Source of the DNA: Desulfuromonas acetexigens
Lineage (GTDB): Bacteria; Desulfobacterota; Desulfuromonadia; Desulfuromonadales; Trichloromonadaceae
Assembly (NCBI RefSeq): GCF_900111775.1
Contig: NZ_FOJJ01000002.1
Coordinates: 61,433-125,432 of the forward strand
Direction: 5' to 3'
DNA: 64,000 nt
Below the pieces are notes generated by a model, which was given only the letters and a program-made list of their open reading frames with translations, had not been told where the DNA came from and searched no databases. A program made the translations under genes and the position numbers. Within the stretch, counting starts at the first letter, position 1. Each line of letters starts with the position of its first letter. This document shows positions 8,981-17,067 of this stretch, piece by piece.

Positions 8981-10722
8981 GCGAACCCCACGCTCACATG
9001 CAGCCGCCAGGAGGGGTTCGGCTCACCGATCTGCCGGGCGAGATCAACCTTGATCGGCCCCACCGGCGTATAGTAACGGACTCCGAGCCCCGCGCCCTGC
9101 GCCCAATCAATATCGGACAGGTTGTTGAAGGCGTTTCCGGCATCGTAGAAGGCGGACGCGCCCCAGTTCGTCAAAAAAGCACGCTCCAGTTCGAGGCTGG
9201 CCACCCCCAGGTGCTTGCCGCCAATGACGTCGCCATTGGCGTCCTGGGGCCCCAGGGACTGATAGGCATAGCCGCGGACGCTCTGATCCCCGCCGGCGAA
9301 AAAACGCAGGGAGGTCGGCACATCGGCCAGCGGCTCATCCTGCAACGTCGTCCCCCCCTCGGTACGGGCGAAGAGAGTCCAGCGCCCCGGTAGTTCCAGC
9401 AGAACATTACCGGAAACCAGAAATTGCAGGAGACTGATGTCGGAAGCCAGCCAACGGTGGGCACCTCGAGCCTCAAGCGCAAAGGAGGAGCCGCGTCGGG
9501 GGCGGATCGGGTCGGAGTATTGCCGGCGCGAGAGGCGCAACCCGGGGATGGTCAAACGGGAGCGCCGATCCTCGTCGGCAATCCGATAATCCTCCTGCAG
9601 CAGCCGAAGATAGACCGAGCCCAGATAACCCTGCCCCAACCCCCAGACCTGACGGGCTTCGGCAAAAAGGGAACTCGATTCATAGGTTTCCACATCCTCG
9701 GCCTGATAACCGACACTGAACTCGGTGCGACTCTCCAGATGCCCCCGGTTAGGCATGACATAGCTAGCCACCAGGGACTGCCGGCGTTCTGCCAGCAGCA
9801 GATCCGCGTCGAGCAGGTGGGCGCGATGAAAAGCATTGTTGTCCCGGTACCGCAAGGACAGTCGCGCACCGGTGTCCGTCCCGAAACCCACCCCCGGGCG
9901 CAGGCGGTGCCGGGTACGAGGTGTCAGCTGGACGGAGACCGGCACCATCTCTTCATCGGTGAGCTCTTCGAGGGGGGTAAGGAGAACGTCGCGAAAGCGG
10001 TCGGAATCAAGAAAGTTAAACTGGGTCTGACCGAGCTTATCGTGGGAGAAAAAATCCCCTTCGGCATAAGCAAGATGTTGCAGCAGAAACCACTCGGGGA
10101 AATCGGGGGCGCCGTGAATCAGCGTCTTACCGAAACGTAAGCGTGGCCCGGTGGCGAGTTCAAGCTCGATTTCAGCGCTACGACGGCCACGGTCGACACG
10201 AATGACGTGCCGGGGAAAATCGGCCTGAAGATAGCCGAGATCAAGGGCGGAGGCCTTCAGCTCCCCCTTGGCGCGTTCGTAGTGATCCTGGCGGAGGATA
10301 TCCCCCTCCCGCAGGGGGAATTCGGCAACGAGTCGTTGCAAGCGCTTTTCCTCGGCGCCGGCTCCGGTCACCACAACCCGCAAGGAAGTCACCCGCACCG
10401 GCTCCCCCCGTAGCACTTTCACCTTCAGCAGCCACTGATTTTTCCTCTGGTTTTCCAGCTGCGTGCTTGTTATTGTGGCAAAATATCCGAAAGGTTCAAG
10501 GGCTTTGCCGACCTTGTCGGGAACCTGGCCGACAAAGCGCGTCAGCCAATGACGCTCCACCGTGCCATCTGCCTTCGCCAGATCGGTCGGCAAGGTCAAA
10601 GCGGCGCGCACGTTTTCGAGAAGCTCGCCGGTAATCCCCGTAACTTCAAGGGACAGGGGTTCGCTCCGAGCTGTGGCGGAGAAAATTATCAGCCAGAAAA
10701 TAATCAGAACGATACGAAACAG
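8974..10722 (-). CDS. tamA: translocation and assembly module outer-membrane component TamA, apparent CTG start
   Basis: An Omp85/BamA-family outer-membrane protein of about 582 residues, with N-terminal POTRA domains (first one SLEVTGITGELLENVRAAL) and a C-terminal 16-strand barrel ending in VSVGFAW, the usual terminal aromatic signature. The first conventional start in frame is a GTG at 10611, but that would cut off the signal peptide and half of POTRA 1. The open frame upstream encodes a good signal peptide, FRIVLIIFWLIIFSATARS, and six bases after GGGAGG (10734-10729) lies a CTG at 10722. No ATG, GTG or TTG exists in frame between that site and 10611, so I place the start at the CTG. A sequencing indel is the alternative. 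Confidence 0.88.
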   Translation of the reverse strand: MFRIVLIIFWLIIFSATARSEPLSLEVTGITGELLENVRAALTLPTDLAKADGTVERHWLTRFVGQVPDKVGKALEPFGYFATITSTQLENQRKNQWLLKVKVLRGEPVRVTSLRVVVTGAGAEEKRLQRLVAEFPLREGDILRQDHYERAKGELKASALDLGYLQADFPRHVIRVDRGRRSAEIELELATGPRLRFGKTLIHGAPDFPEWFLLQHLAYAEGDFFSHDKLGQTQFNFLDSDRFRDVLLTPLEELTDEEMVPVSVQLTPRTRHRLRPGVGFGTDTGARLSLRYRDNNAFHRAHLLDADLLLAERRQSLVASYVMPNRGHLESRTEFSVGYQAEDVETYESSSLFAEARQVWGLGQGYLGSVYLRLLQEDYRIADEDRRSRLTIPGLRLSRRQYSDPIRPRRGSSFALEARGAHRWLASDISLLQFLVSGNVLLELPGRWTLFARTEGGTTLQDEPLADVPTSLRFFAGGDQSVRGYAYQSLGPQDANGDVIGGKHLGVASLELERAFLTNWGASAFYDAGNAFNNLSDIDWAQGAGLGVRYYTPVGPIKVDLARQIGEPNPSWRLHVSVGFAW

Positions 10723-10818
10723 GAAAAACCTCCCTGGTAAACGCAGTCAGTTATCAGCATGTTTTATTCGTCGGAAATGACTGTTTTAAATACTGATCTG
10801 GAAGGATAACACAGCCTT

Positions 10819-11766
10819 ATGCTGAAACCAATTCGCTCTATAACGGTCGTGGCCCTGCTGCTGGTGGCAGTCTATGCACATGGAAAAACACCGGAACCGA
10901 TCCCCCCTCATACGCTCAGTTCCCAGTGGCGTGGCGAGGTTATCGGCGAACACCGCTATCATACGGTGGTCGATTCCAAGAAAACCCTCATGGAACTGGC
11001 ACGGGACATGGGGCTGGGCTATACCAATGTCAAAAATGCCAATCCCGACATCGACCCCTGGTTGCCCGCGCCGGGGCAGACCGTACTCCTGCCCTACGCC
11101 TCAATCCTTCCGGTCGACGCGGTAGCTGGAATTACTATCAACCTCGCGGAAATGCGCCTCTACCATGTCTGGAATAATGCGGGGAAAGCATTGGCTCGAG
11201 CCTACCCCCTCGGGATCGGCAGCGAAGGAACCGACAGTCCCACCGGACGCTTTTCCATCCTGAACAAAGCGGAAAATCCGACTTGGACCGTCCCCCTCTC
11301 CATCCGCCATGAGCGCCCCGGGATGCCGACTTCCGTTCCACCCGGCCCGGCCAACCCCCTGGGGAAATACTGGATGGCTTTCTCTACGGCCGGTTACGGC
11401 ATCCACGGCACCAACAAACCCTTGGGCGTGGGCCGGCGCGTCAGTCACGGTTGCATTCGGCTTTATGCGCAGGATATTCAGGAACTTTTCTATCGGGCTC
11501 CGGTCGGAACCGAGGTGTTGATCATCGACACGCCAGTCAAGGTCGGGCGCAAGGACGAAGTCCTCTTTCTGGAAGTACATCTTCAGGAAGGCCGAGAGCA
11601 CGATTTCGCGAGCCTTAGACGGGAGATCGTCCGTCAGGCACGTCTTCTTGAATGGAACGGCCTGCTCAACTGGGACATGATCGAGGAGATTATCCGCCAG
11701 AACCGTAGCATCCCCCAGCCTATCTCCGTCGCGACTCCGCCGACTTCGGCAACGGCGCGCCGCTAG
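10819..11766 (+). CDS. periplasmic L,D-transpeptidase (LysM-YkuD)
   Basis: A 315-residue exported protein: signal peptide to about residue 22 (VVALLLVAVYAHG), a LysM-like peptidoglycan-binding segment (about 47-95) and a YkuD catalytic domain (about 105-235) with H196 in GIHGTNKP and the catalytic Cys212 in SHGCIRL. Such enzymes make 3-3 crosslinks in peptidoglycan or attach Lpp-type lipoproteins to it. The domain order matches the E. coli ErfK/YbiS/YcfS group, which are Lpp anchorers. The facing gene, 11862-12191, encodes an Lpp-like lipoprotein with a C-terminal Lys, its likely substrate. The closest purine stretch (GGAAGG) is 13 bases from the ATG, so initiation may be weak. Confidence 0.88.
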   Translation: MLKPIRSITVVALLLVAVYAHGKTPEPIPPHTLSSQWRGEVIGEHRYHTVVDSKKTLMELARDMGLGYTNVKNANPDIDPWLPAPGQTVLLPYASILPVDAVAGITINLAEMRLYHVWNNAGKALARAYPLGIGSEGTDSPTGRFSILNKAENPTWTVPLSIRHERPGMPTSVPPGPANPLGKYWMAFSTAGYGIHGTNKPLGVGRRVSHGCIRLYAQDIQELFYRAPVGTEVLIIDTPVKVGRKDEVLFLEVHLQEGREHDFASLRREIVRQARLLEWNGLLNWDMIEEIIRQNRSIPQPISVATPPTSATARR

Positions 11767-11793
11767 TCAAATCTTTCTGCAGATTTTCAGAAC

Positions 11794-11841
11794 CCCAAAA
11801 AAAACGGGGACCAAGCAGCAGCCTGGTCCCTGTTTTTTTTT
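11794..11841. terminator. bidirectional Rho-independent terminator
   Basis: A stem of GGGACCA against TGGTCCC with an A run on the left and nine Ts on the right. It lies between the convergent L,D-transpeptidase and Lpp-like genes and can end both transcripts. Confidence 0.85.
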
Positions 11842-11861
11842 CGTAGCTTTGTTTTTGTGAA

Positions 11862-12191
11862 TTACTTACGCAACCCCATTTCGAAGGCTTTCTCGGCCTT
11901 CTGCGCGGCGGCTTCGGCACGCACGGCGGCGGCATCAGCGCGATTGGCAGCGTTTTCCGCACGACCGGCTGCGTCGGCAGCCTTCCCAGCAGAGGCTTCA
12001 GCGGCAGAGGCGGCGCCTTCAGCGCGAGCAGCCGCGCTTTCAGCGGCCGTAGCCGAGGCAGCGGCAGCGTTACTGGAATCAACGGCTTGCTTCAGAAGAG
12101 TTTGGTCCGCAGGAGAAAGTTTCGCGGAACAGCCCGCGAGGCAAAGGAACATGGCACCGGCGATCAGAGAAACGATCTGAGCTTTACGCAT
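11862..12191 (-). CDS. Lpp-like alanine-zipper outer-membrane lipoprotein
   Basis: A 109-residue lipoprotein with a lipobox ending LCLAGC (lipidated Cys21), an AAGGAGG ribosome site, and a mature part that is almost wholly helical with Ala at spaced positions (about 35-100), the pattern of the Lpp alanine zipper that forms a trimeric coiled coil. The protein ends in Arg-Lys, as E. coli Lpp does; in Lpp that Lys is joined to peptidoglycan by L,D-transpeptidases. The mature chain (about 89 residues) is longer than Lpp (58). The convergent neighbour is an L,D-transpeptidase of the right class. The function as a cell-wall tether is inferred from these points, not from close sequence identity. Confidence 0.75.
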   Translation of the reverse strand: MRKAQIVSLIAGAMFLCLAGCSAKLSPADQTLLKQAVDSSNAAAASATAAESAAARAEGAASAAEASAGKAADAAGRAENAANRADAAAVRAEAAAQKAEKAFEMGLRK

Positions 12192-12265
12192 ATTGGCCTC
12201 CTTGAAGTGATTTCTTTTGCTTGTGAGTTAATCAGAATATCCACAGCTGTCAAGTGTCGGCTAAA

Positions 12266-12306
12266 TAAAATTCGCTGAAGGGGTGAATCAAACGACCCAC
12301 CCCTTC
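12266..12306 (-). terminator. terminator of the frdCAB operon
   Basis: Nine-base perfect stem (GAAGGGGTG at 12277-12285 with CACCCCTTC at 12298-12306) followed on the minus strand by a T-rich stretch (GCGAATTTTATTT). It lies just after the frdB stop. Confidence 0.7.
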
Positions 12307-12331
12307 CGCGATCTTTGTCCATTCATCTACA

Positions 12332-13072
12332 TTACGGGAGAAGCGACTTGATGTACTCCCGGTTCAACTTGGCGATGAACTTGACATCAATGCCCTTCGG
12401 GCAAGCCGCCTGACACTCGTAGTGGTTCGTACAGTTGCCGAAGCCGCACTCTTTCAGAGCCTCGGTCATCGCCTTGACGCGAGCCTTGGCCTCGGGACGG
12501 CCCTGGGGCAGTGCCGCGAGTTGAGCGACTTTGTTGCCGGTAAACAACATGGCTGAACTGTTGGGGCAACCGGCGACACAGGCACCGCAACCAATGCACT
12601 CAGCAGCATCCATGGCGTACTCAGCAGCAGGTTGGCTAATCAGAATCGAATTAGCGTCAGGCACGCCGCCGGTATGACAAGAGGTGTAACCACCTGCGTT
12701 CTGGATCGCGTCGAGAGCGGAGCGGTCGACAACCAAGTCCTTGACGATGGGAAAGGCCTTGGCGCGCCAGGGCTCAATGTAGATGCTGTCGCCATCTTTA
12801 AAAGTGCGCATGTGCAGCTGACAGACCGTGGTACGATCTTGCCCACCATGGGGGCGGCCGTTGACGACCGTAGAACACATACCGCAGATCCCCTCGCGGC
12901 AGTCATGATCAAAGGCGATGGGATCTTTCCCCGTTTTTATCAGGACTTCATTCACATCGTCGAGCATTTCCAGGAACGATTGGTCCGGGCTGACATTCGG
13001 AGCCTCATACTGTTCCAGTTTGCCCATGTCCTTGGGGCCCTTTTGGCGCCATACGTATAATGTAAGGTTCAT
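12332..13072 (-). CDS. frdB: fumarate reductase/succinate dehydrogenase iron-sulfur subunit
   Basis: A 246-residue cytoplasmic-face subunit that passes electrons between the flavin of FrdA and the haem/quinone site of FrdC. Three cluster motifs are present: CREGICGMC plus a later Cys for [2Fe-2S] (around residues 58-80), CIGCGACVAGCP for the second cluster (around 150), and CTNHYECQAACPKGI for the third. The start codon overlaps the frdA stop by one base (TAATG). The order C-A-B matches Wolinella and Geobacter, where one complex runs both ways. Confidence 0.95.
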   Translation of the reverse strand: MNLTLYVWRQKGPKDMGKLEQYEAPNVSPDQSFLEMLDDVNEVLIKTGKDPIAFDHDCREGICGMCSTVVNGRPHGGQDRTTVCQLHMRTFKDGDSIYIEPWRAKAFPIVKDLVVDRSALDAIQNAGGYTSCHTGGVPDANSILISQPAAEYAMDAAECIGCGACVAGCPNSSAMLFTGNKVAQLAALPQGRPEAKARVKAMTEALKECGFGNCTNHYECQAACPKGIDVKFIAKLNREYIKSLLP

Positions 13073-14988
13073 TATTTATAACTCCTTACCGCCAGATGTA
13101 CATTTTCGAATTTCAGGGGTTCCTTGTGCAACTCGGGCTCCTTATCAACCCCTTTGAACTCCCAGGCCCCAACATAGCAGAAGTTCTCGTCGTCGCGCTT
13201 GGCTTCGCCGTCGTCATACTGATGCTCGATCCGGAAGTGGCCGCCGCAGGATTCTTCACGATGCAAGGCATCGCGGGTCATCATTTCGGCGAATTCAAGG
13301 AAATCGGCCAAGCGACCGGCGTTCTCCAACTGCTGGTTGAACTCACCGGCGGTGCCGGTAACCTTGACGTTCTTCCAGAATTCCTCGCGCAAGGCGGGGA
13401 TTTCCTTAAGTGCCTCGTTAAGGCTTTGTTTGCTGCGGGCCATGCCGACATTGTTCCACATGATCTTGCCGAGGGCGCGATGCATGTCGGAAACGGTTTT
13501 CTTGCCGTTGATCGACAGCAACTTGTTGATCTGACCGTTGACCTCGTCCACCGACTTCTTGAACTCGGGATGGTCGTCCTTGATCTGACCCGGCTTGACC
13601 GTCACCAGATAGTTGGCGATGGTGTAGGGAATGACGAAGTAACCGTCGGCCAGACCCTGCATCAGCGCCGAGGCGCCGAGACGGTTGGCGCCGTGGACGG
13701 AGAAGTTGGCCTCACCGAGAACGAACAAGCCGGGGACGTTGCTCATGCAGTTGTAGTCAACCCACAGGCCGCCCATGGAGTAATGGGGCGCGGGGTAGAT
13801 ACGCATCGGCTGTTTGTAACCGTTTTCGTCGGTAATCTTCTCATACATTTCGAAGAGGTTACCGTAACGGGCGGCAATGGTGCTCTGACCGAGGCGATTG
13901 ATCGAATCGGCGAAATCGAGATAAACACCGCGTTTGCCGGGGCCGACGCCGCGATCGTCGTCGCACTGCTCCTTGGCGGCGCGGGAAGCGATGTCGCGGG
14001 GGGCCAGGTTACCGAAGGAAGGATACTTCCGCTCCAGGTAGTAGTCGCGATCTTCCTCGGGAATAGAGCTGGCCGGCTTTTCGCAGTCTTCTTTCTTTTT
14101 CGGCACCCAACAGCGGCCGTCATTACGCAGCGATTCGGACATCAGGGTCAGTTTCGACTGATGCTCGCCATGCTGGGGAATACAGGTCGGGTGGATCTGG
14201 GTATAGCAGGGGTTGGCCATGTAAGCGCCTTTTTTAGCGGCTTTCCAGGCGGCGGTAACGGAGCAACCCATGGCGTTGGTCGAAAGGTAAAAAACGTTGA
14301 CGTAACCGCCGGTGGCCAGAACCACGGCATCGCCCCAGTGGGACTCAATCTGCCCAGTGGTCAGGTTGCGGACGGTGATCCCCTTGGCGACCCCGTCGAC
14401 TACGACCAGGTCGAGCATTTCCGTACGGGGATGCATGGTAACGGTCTTGGCCTTAACCTGACGACAAAGAGCCGAGTAGGCGCCGAGCAGCAACTGCTGA
14501 CCGGTCTGACCGCGAGCGTAGAAGGTACGGGAGACCTGGGCACCACCAAAGGAACGGTTGTCCAGGTAGCCGGCGTAGTCGCGAGCGAAAGGCACGCCCT
14601 GAGCGACACACTGGTCGATAATGTTGTTGGACACCTGAGCCAGACGCCAGACGTCAGCCTCACGGGCGCGGAAGTCCCCACCCTTGATGGTGTCATAGAA
14701 AAGGCGGTAGATGCTGTCGCCGTCGTTCGGGTAGTTCTTGGCGGCATTGATGCCGCCCTGGGCAGCGATGGAGTGGGCGCGGCGGGCGCTGTCCTGGTAG
14801 CAGAAAGCATGGACATTGTAGCCCAGTTCGCCCAGAGAGGCGGCGCCGGCGCCACCGGCGAGACCGGTGCCGACCATCAAGATTTTGTATTTACGCTTGT
14901 TCGCCGGGTTCACCAGCTTCATTTCAAAGCGGTGTTTATCCCACGATTTTTCGATTGGTCCGGTAGGACATTTGCCGTCAAGTATCAC
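13072..14988 (-). CDS. frdA: fumarate reductase/succinate dehydrogenase flavoprotein subunit
   Basis: A 638-residue flavoprotein with the covalent-FAD region [15 protein letters not shown] (His72), an N-terminal Rossmann glycine motif ([18 protein letters not shown]) and the substrate region around [10 protein letters not shown]. It interconverts succinate and fumarate in the TCA cycle. The sequence is of the Bacillus/Wolinella/Geobacter long type rather than the mitochondrial one. It begins 10 bases after the frdC stop. Confidence 0.95.
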   Translation of the reverse strand: MILDGKCPTGPIEKSWDKHRFEMKLVNPANKRKYKILMVGTGLAGGAGAASLGELGYNVHAFCYQDSARRAHSIAAQGGINAAKNYPNDGDSIYRLFYDTIKGGDFRAREADVWRLAQVSNNIIDQCVAQGVPFARDYAGYLDNRSFGGAQVSRTFYARGQTGQQLLLGAYSALCRQVKAKTVTMHPRTEMLDLVVVDGVAKGITVRNLTTGQIESHWGDAVVLATGGYVNVFYLSTNAMGCSVTAAWKAAKKGAYMANPCYTQIHPTCIPQHGEHQSKLTLMSESLRNDGRCWVPKKKEDCEKPASSIPEEDRDYYLERKYPSFGNLAPRDIASRAAKEQCDDDRGVGPGKRGVYLDFADSINRLGQSTIAARYGNLFEMYEKITDENGYKQPMRIYPAPHYSMGGLWVDYNCMSNVPGLFVLGEANFSVHGANRLGASALMQGLADGYFVIPYTIANYLVTVKPGQIKDDHPEFKKSVDEVNGQINKLLSINGKKTVSDMHRALGKIMWNNVGMARSKQSLNEALKEIPALREEFWKNVKVTGTAGEFNQQLENAGRLADFLEFAEMMTRDALHREESCGGHFRIEHQYDDGEAKRDDENFCYVGAWEFKGVDKEPELHKEPLKFENVHLAVRSYK

Positions 14989-14998
14989 GAGGAACCCC

Positions 14999-15676
14999 CT
15001 AAATCTTTACGATGCCAAAGATGATGAGAATCGGAATCGAGATGTAGCCGAACAGCAACACCAAGGCAACACCCTTGCTAACCTTCTCGAGGATATGCAG
15101 GGAAGGCCCGTTGTTGAAACCGAAGGTCTGGATGAAGCTCTGGAAGCCATGGCTTACATGCAGGAACAAAAACACCATCGCGGCCACGTAGATCAGAGAA
15201 ATAAGGAACTTCTGGAAGCTGAGAACCACCATCGTAAAAACGTCGGGACGGCCCAAGGCATCCGCCGGCAGAAGAGAGGCGGAAATCTCGGGGTTGGTCA
15301 CATGCGCGGTGAAGTGCAGGATGTGGTAAACGACGAAAGCCAAAAGCGCCAGACCGCTGACGATCATGGTTTCCGACGCGAAATTGGCCCGGGCCATTCT
15401 CTTGACGGCGTAATTTCCGGGAGTCGCGGCCCGGTTCTCCAGAGTTAGCTGGATACCGAAGATGATATGCAGGCCGAAGACAGCCAACATGAACAAACGG
15501 AAGATCCAGACAAGAGGACCAAGATCATGAAGATGCTTGGCGTAAGCGTTAATACCATCGGCTCCCCAGTACACGGAAGAGTTGCCGAGCAGGTGAACGC
15601 AAATAAACGAGATCAAGATGAAGCCTGTAACAGCCATCAAGACCTTTCTGCCCACGGTGCTTTGAGTGAATTGCAT
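14999..15676 (-). CDS. frdC: fumarate reductase/succinate dehydrogenase di-haem cytochrome b subunit
   Basis: A 225-residue integral membrane protein with five predicted helices and several His residues in the helices ([42 protein letters not shown]), as in the Wolinella-type di-haem anchor. It links the complex to menaquinone. I chose the ATG at 15676 ([18 protein letters not shown]), about nine bases after AAGGG; a second ATG at 15685 lies directly on that ribosome site. The upstream region carries the TGYATAC operator at 15945-15959. Confidence 0.93.
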   Translation of the reverse strand: MQFTQSTVGRKVLMAVTGFILISFICVHLLGNSSVYWGADGINAYAKHLHDLGPLVWIFRLFMLAVFGLHIIFGIQLTLENRAATPGNYAVKRMARANFASETMIVSGLALLAFVVYHILHFTAHVTNPEISASLLPADALGRPDVFTMVVLSFQKFLISLIYVAAMVFLFLHVSHGFQSFIQTFGFNNGPSLHILEKVSKGVALVLLFGYISIPILIIFGIVKI

Positions 15677-15944
15677 AATTTTCATCCCTTAGAATGATTT
15701 TTAGAGCGAATAAGGAATCATCATTCCTTGTCCCTGTAGTTACTCATCCGGCGCACTCAGTCGTCGGGACCGGGGGTACTCCCACCGTCTCCCCGCGCTT
15801 CGACCGAAAAAGCAGGAACTTTTCGAGGGGGGGGTGCGCGCCAGCAAGCCAGAAATTCCATTTCCTCTCTCCTCGCCAATAGTTAGCCCACACATGAGCA
15901 ATCCACAGAGCATGCCGGCAAACCCGGCAACATCATGGTCCTAA

Positions 15945-15973
15945 TGTATACTGCATACAACACACCGTATACT
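15945..15973 (-). promoter_or_regulatory. putative TCA-regulon operator upstream of frdC
   Basis: TGTATACTGCATACA (15945-15959) is a near-perfect palindrome with a central T. A second half-site, GTATACT at 15967-15973, sits 21 bases away centre to centre, which is two helical turns. Nearly the same sequence overlaps the -10 boxes of acnB (31031) and icd (44049). The regulator is unknown. It lies about 270 bases before the frdC ATG, so the leader would be long. Confidence 0.6.
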
Positions 15974-16370
15974 AAACATCGTTTGGAGAAAAAAGCAAAA
16001 AAAAAATTAACCTAGCCCCTCATGAGAGCCCCAAGGTATCGACACTCCAGAATCCTTTACAGCCTATGCAAAATCGATCCATGCCTAAGCAAAGCGAGGT
16101 TAGCCTACACCAATAATGAACCAGAGAAAACAACAAAATACAAAAAGATCCCGCATACTCGACGCATACACACTGCAATGGATAAAAATAATCTAGTGAT
16201 TTTGGGATATTACAAAAGACAATCAGGCCTATACAGAAGGGGGTGACAAGTAAGAGTGTATAAAAAGTCAATACATGTCACCTGGCCAAAAAACATCAGC
16301 ATGAATTTTGGTCAGCAAATATCTTCAACCATATCAATATCTTATGTTTTCTAATTGGTTAATGCAAATA
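15974..16370. other. gene-poor AT-rich intergenic region
   Basis: No convincing gene was found between the frdC control region and the sigma-54 promoter at 16371. Short open frames here lack ribosome sites and recognisable residues. A pair of 7-base inverted repeats (GGTGACA at 16242-16248 and TGTCACC at 16276-16282) is the only structure seen, and it may be chance. Confidence 0.5.
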
Positions 16371-16388
16371 TTGGCACGTTCGCTGCTT
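16371..16388 (+). promoter_or_regulatory. sigma-54 promoter of the twin small membrane proteins
   Basis: TTGGCACGTTCGCTGCTT matches the -24/-12 consensus, with GG at 16373-16374 and GC at 16385-16386 separated by exactly ten bases. Transcription should start near 16398, about 40 bases before the first ATG. The enhancer-binding protein is unknown. Confidence 0.75.
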
Positions 16389-16437
16389 ATTTTTCTGGGA
16401 AAGGCCCCTGTGAACCAGTTCAGGAAAGGAGCAGAAA

Positions 16438-16674
16438 ATGAAAAAGCCCCTTGGCGCATCGATTTTTACACTGAGCCTGGCGTTCCCCTATCAGGCGTTG
16501 GCCGAATCCAGCCCGGATTCAGCTGAAAGCGGTTTGGCCGTCATCCTCTTTCTTTGCTTCATCGGCCTAATCATCGTCGGGCAACTACTCCCTGGGATCA
16601 AACTCTTCTTCGCGATGATCAAAGGTCTCTTCAAAAAACCATCCGAGCACATCAACAGCGCACATCATAAATGA
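16438..16674 (+). CDS. small exported membrane protein, paralogue A
   Basis: A 78-residue protein with a good ribosome site (GGAAAGGAG). It has a signal peptide ending in YQALA, a short acidic linker (ESSPDSAES), one hydrophobic helix ILFLCFIGLIIVGQLLPG and a basic tail (KGLFKKPSEH). Function unknown. It is clearly related to the next gene, which shares the order signal peptide - short linker - hydrophobic helix with GLI..QL.P - KG - charged tail. Both are driven by the sigma-54 promoter just upstream, so they belong to a regulated response rather than to housekeeping. Confidence 0.7.
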   Translation: MKKPLGASIFTLSLAFPYQALAESSPDSAESGLAVILFLCFIGLIIVGQLLPGIKLFFAMIKGLFKKPSEHINSAHHK

Positions 16675-16702
16675 GAACGATTTTCAAGAAAGGAGAGTCA
16701 CC

Positions 16703-16933
16703 ATGAAAAAATCGATAGCCGCTCTTGCTTCCTTGGCCCTGCTCACCCCGAGCGCCACGGCGTTTGCCTCAGTAGGGCGGAGTGACCACAGTGGGTTTGT
16801 GGTCTGGATCTTTCTCGGATTTTGCGGTCTGATCGTTGCTGCACAACTTATTCCCGCCTTACTGGTCATGCTTGGCTTGGTCAAAGGTGCAACAGAAAAA
16901 CAGCCGGAACCTGCCAGGGAAAAAGTTCATTAA
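16703..16933 (+). CDS. small exported membrane protein, paralogue B
   Basis: A 76-residue protein with an AAAGGAG ribosome site, a signal peptide ending in ATAFA, a short linker (SVGRSDHSG), a hydrophobic helix WIFLGFCGLIVAAQLIPA followed by LLVMLGLVKG, and a charged tail. It is a tandem paralogue of the gene 28 bases upstream and shares its transcript. No family name is known to me. After cleavage it would be a single-pass peptide of about 55 residues in the inner membrane. Confidence 0.7.
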   Translation: MKKSIAALASLALLTPSATAFASVGRSDHSGFVVWIFLGFCGLIVAAQLIPALLVMLGLVKGATEKQPEPAREKVH

Positions 16934-16943
16934 TCTACCACCG

Positions 16944-16974
16944 GCGGGGAACAAAATCAGCTTGTTCCCCGCCT
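16944..16974 (+). terminator. terminator-like hairpin after the twin small genes
   Basis: Eleven-base perfect stem (GGCGGGGAACA with TGTTCCCCGCC) and a nine-base loop, ten bases after the stop codon. The T run after it is poor. Confidence 0.6.
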
Positions 16975-17047
16975 TCGCTCCCGCCAAACCGCCTAATTTC
17001 CCTTCGCCACCGATAACCCTTGACCTCCCCCTGCAAAAACGTTTACC

Positions 17048-17067
17048 TATTCCCTGAATCCGTAAGA
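17048..17067. repeat. left target duplication and inverted repeat of the IS
   Basis: TATTC (17048-17052) is the left copy of the target duplication; CCTGAATCCGTAAGA (17053-17067) is the left terminal inverted repeat. Confidence 0.88.

Noticed and set aside
13096..15024. Open frame of 642 codons on the plus strand
   Set aside because: Antisense to frdA, a plain shadow of a conserved gene in GC-rich DNA.
16020..16271. Frames of 74-83 codons on both strands
   Set aside because: AT-rich random frames without ribosome sites or signal sequences.
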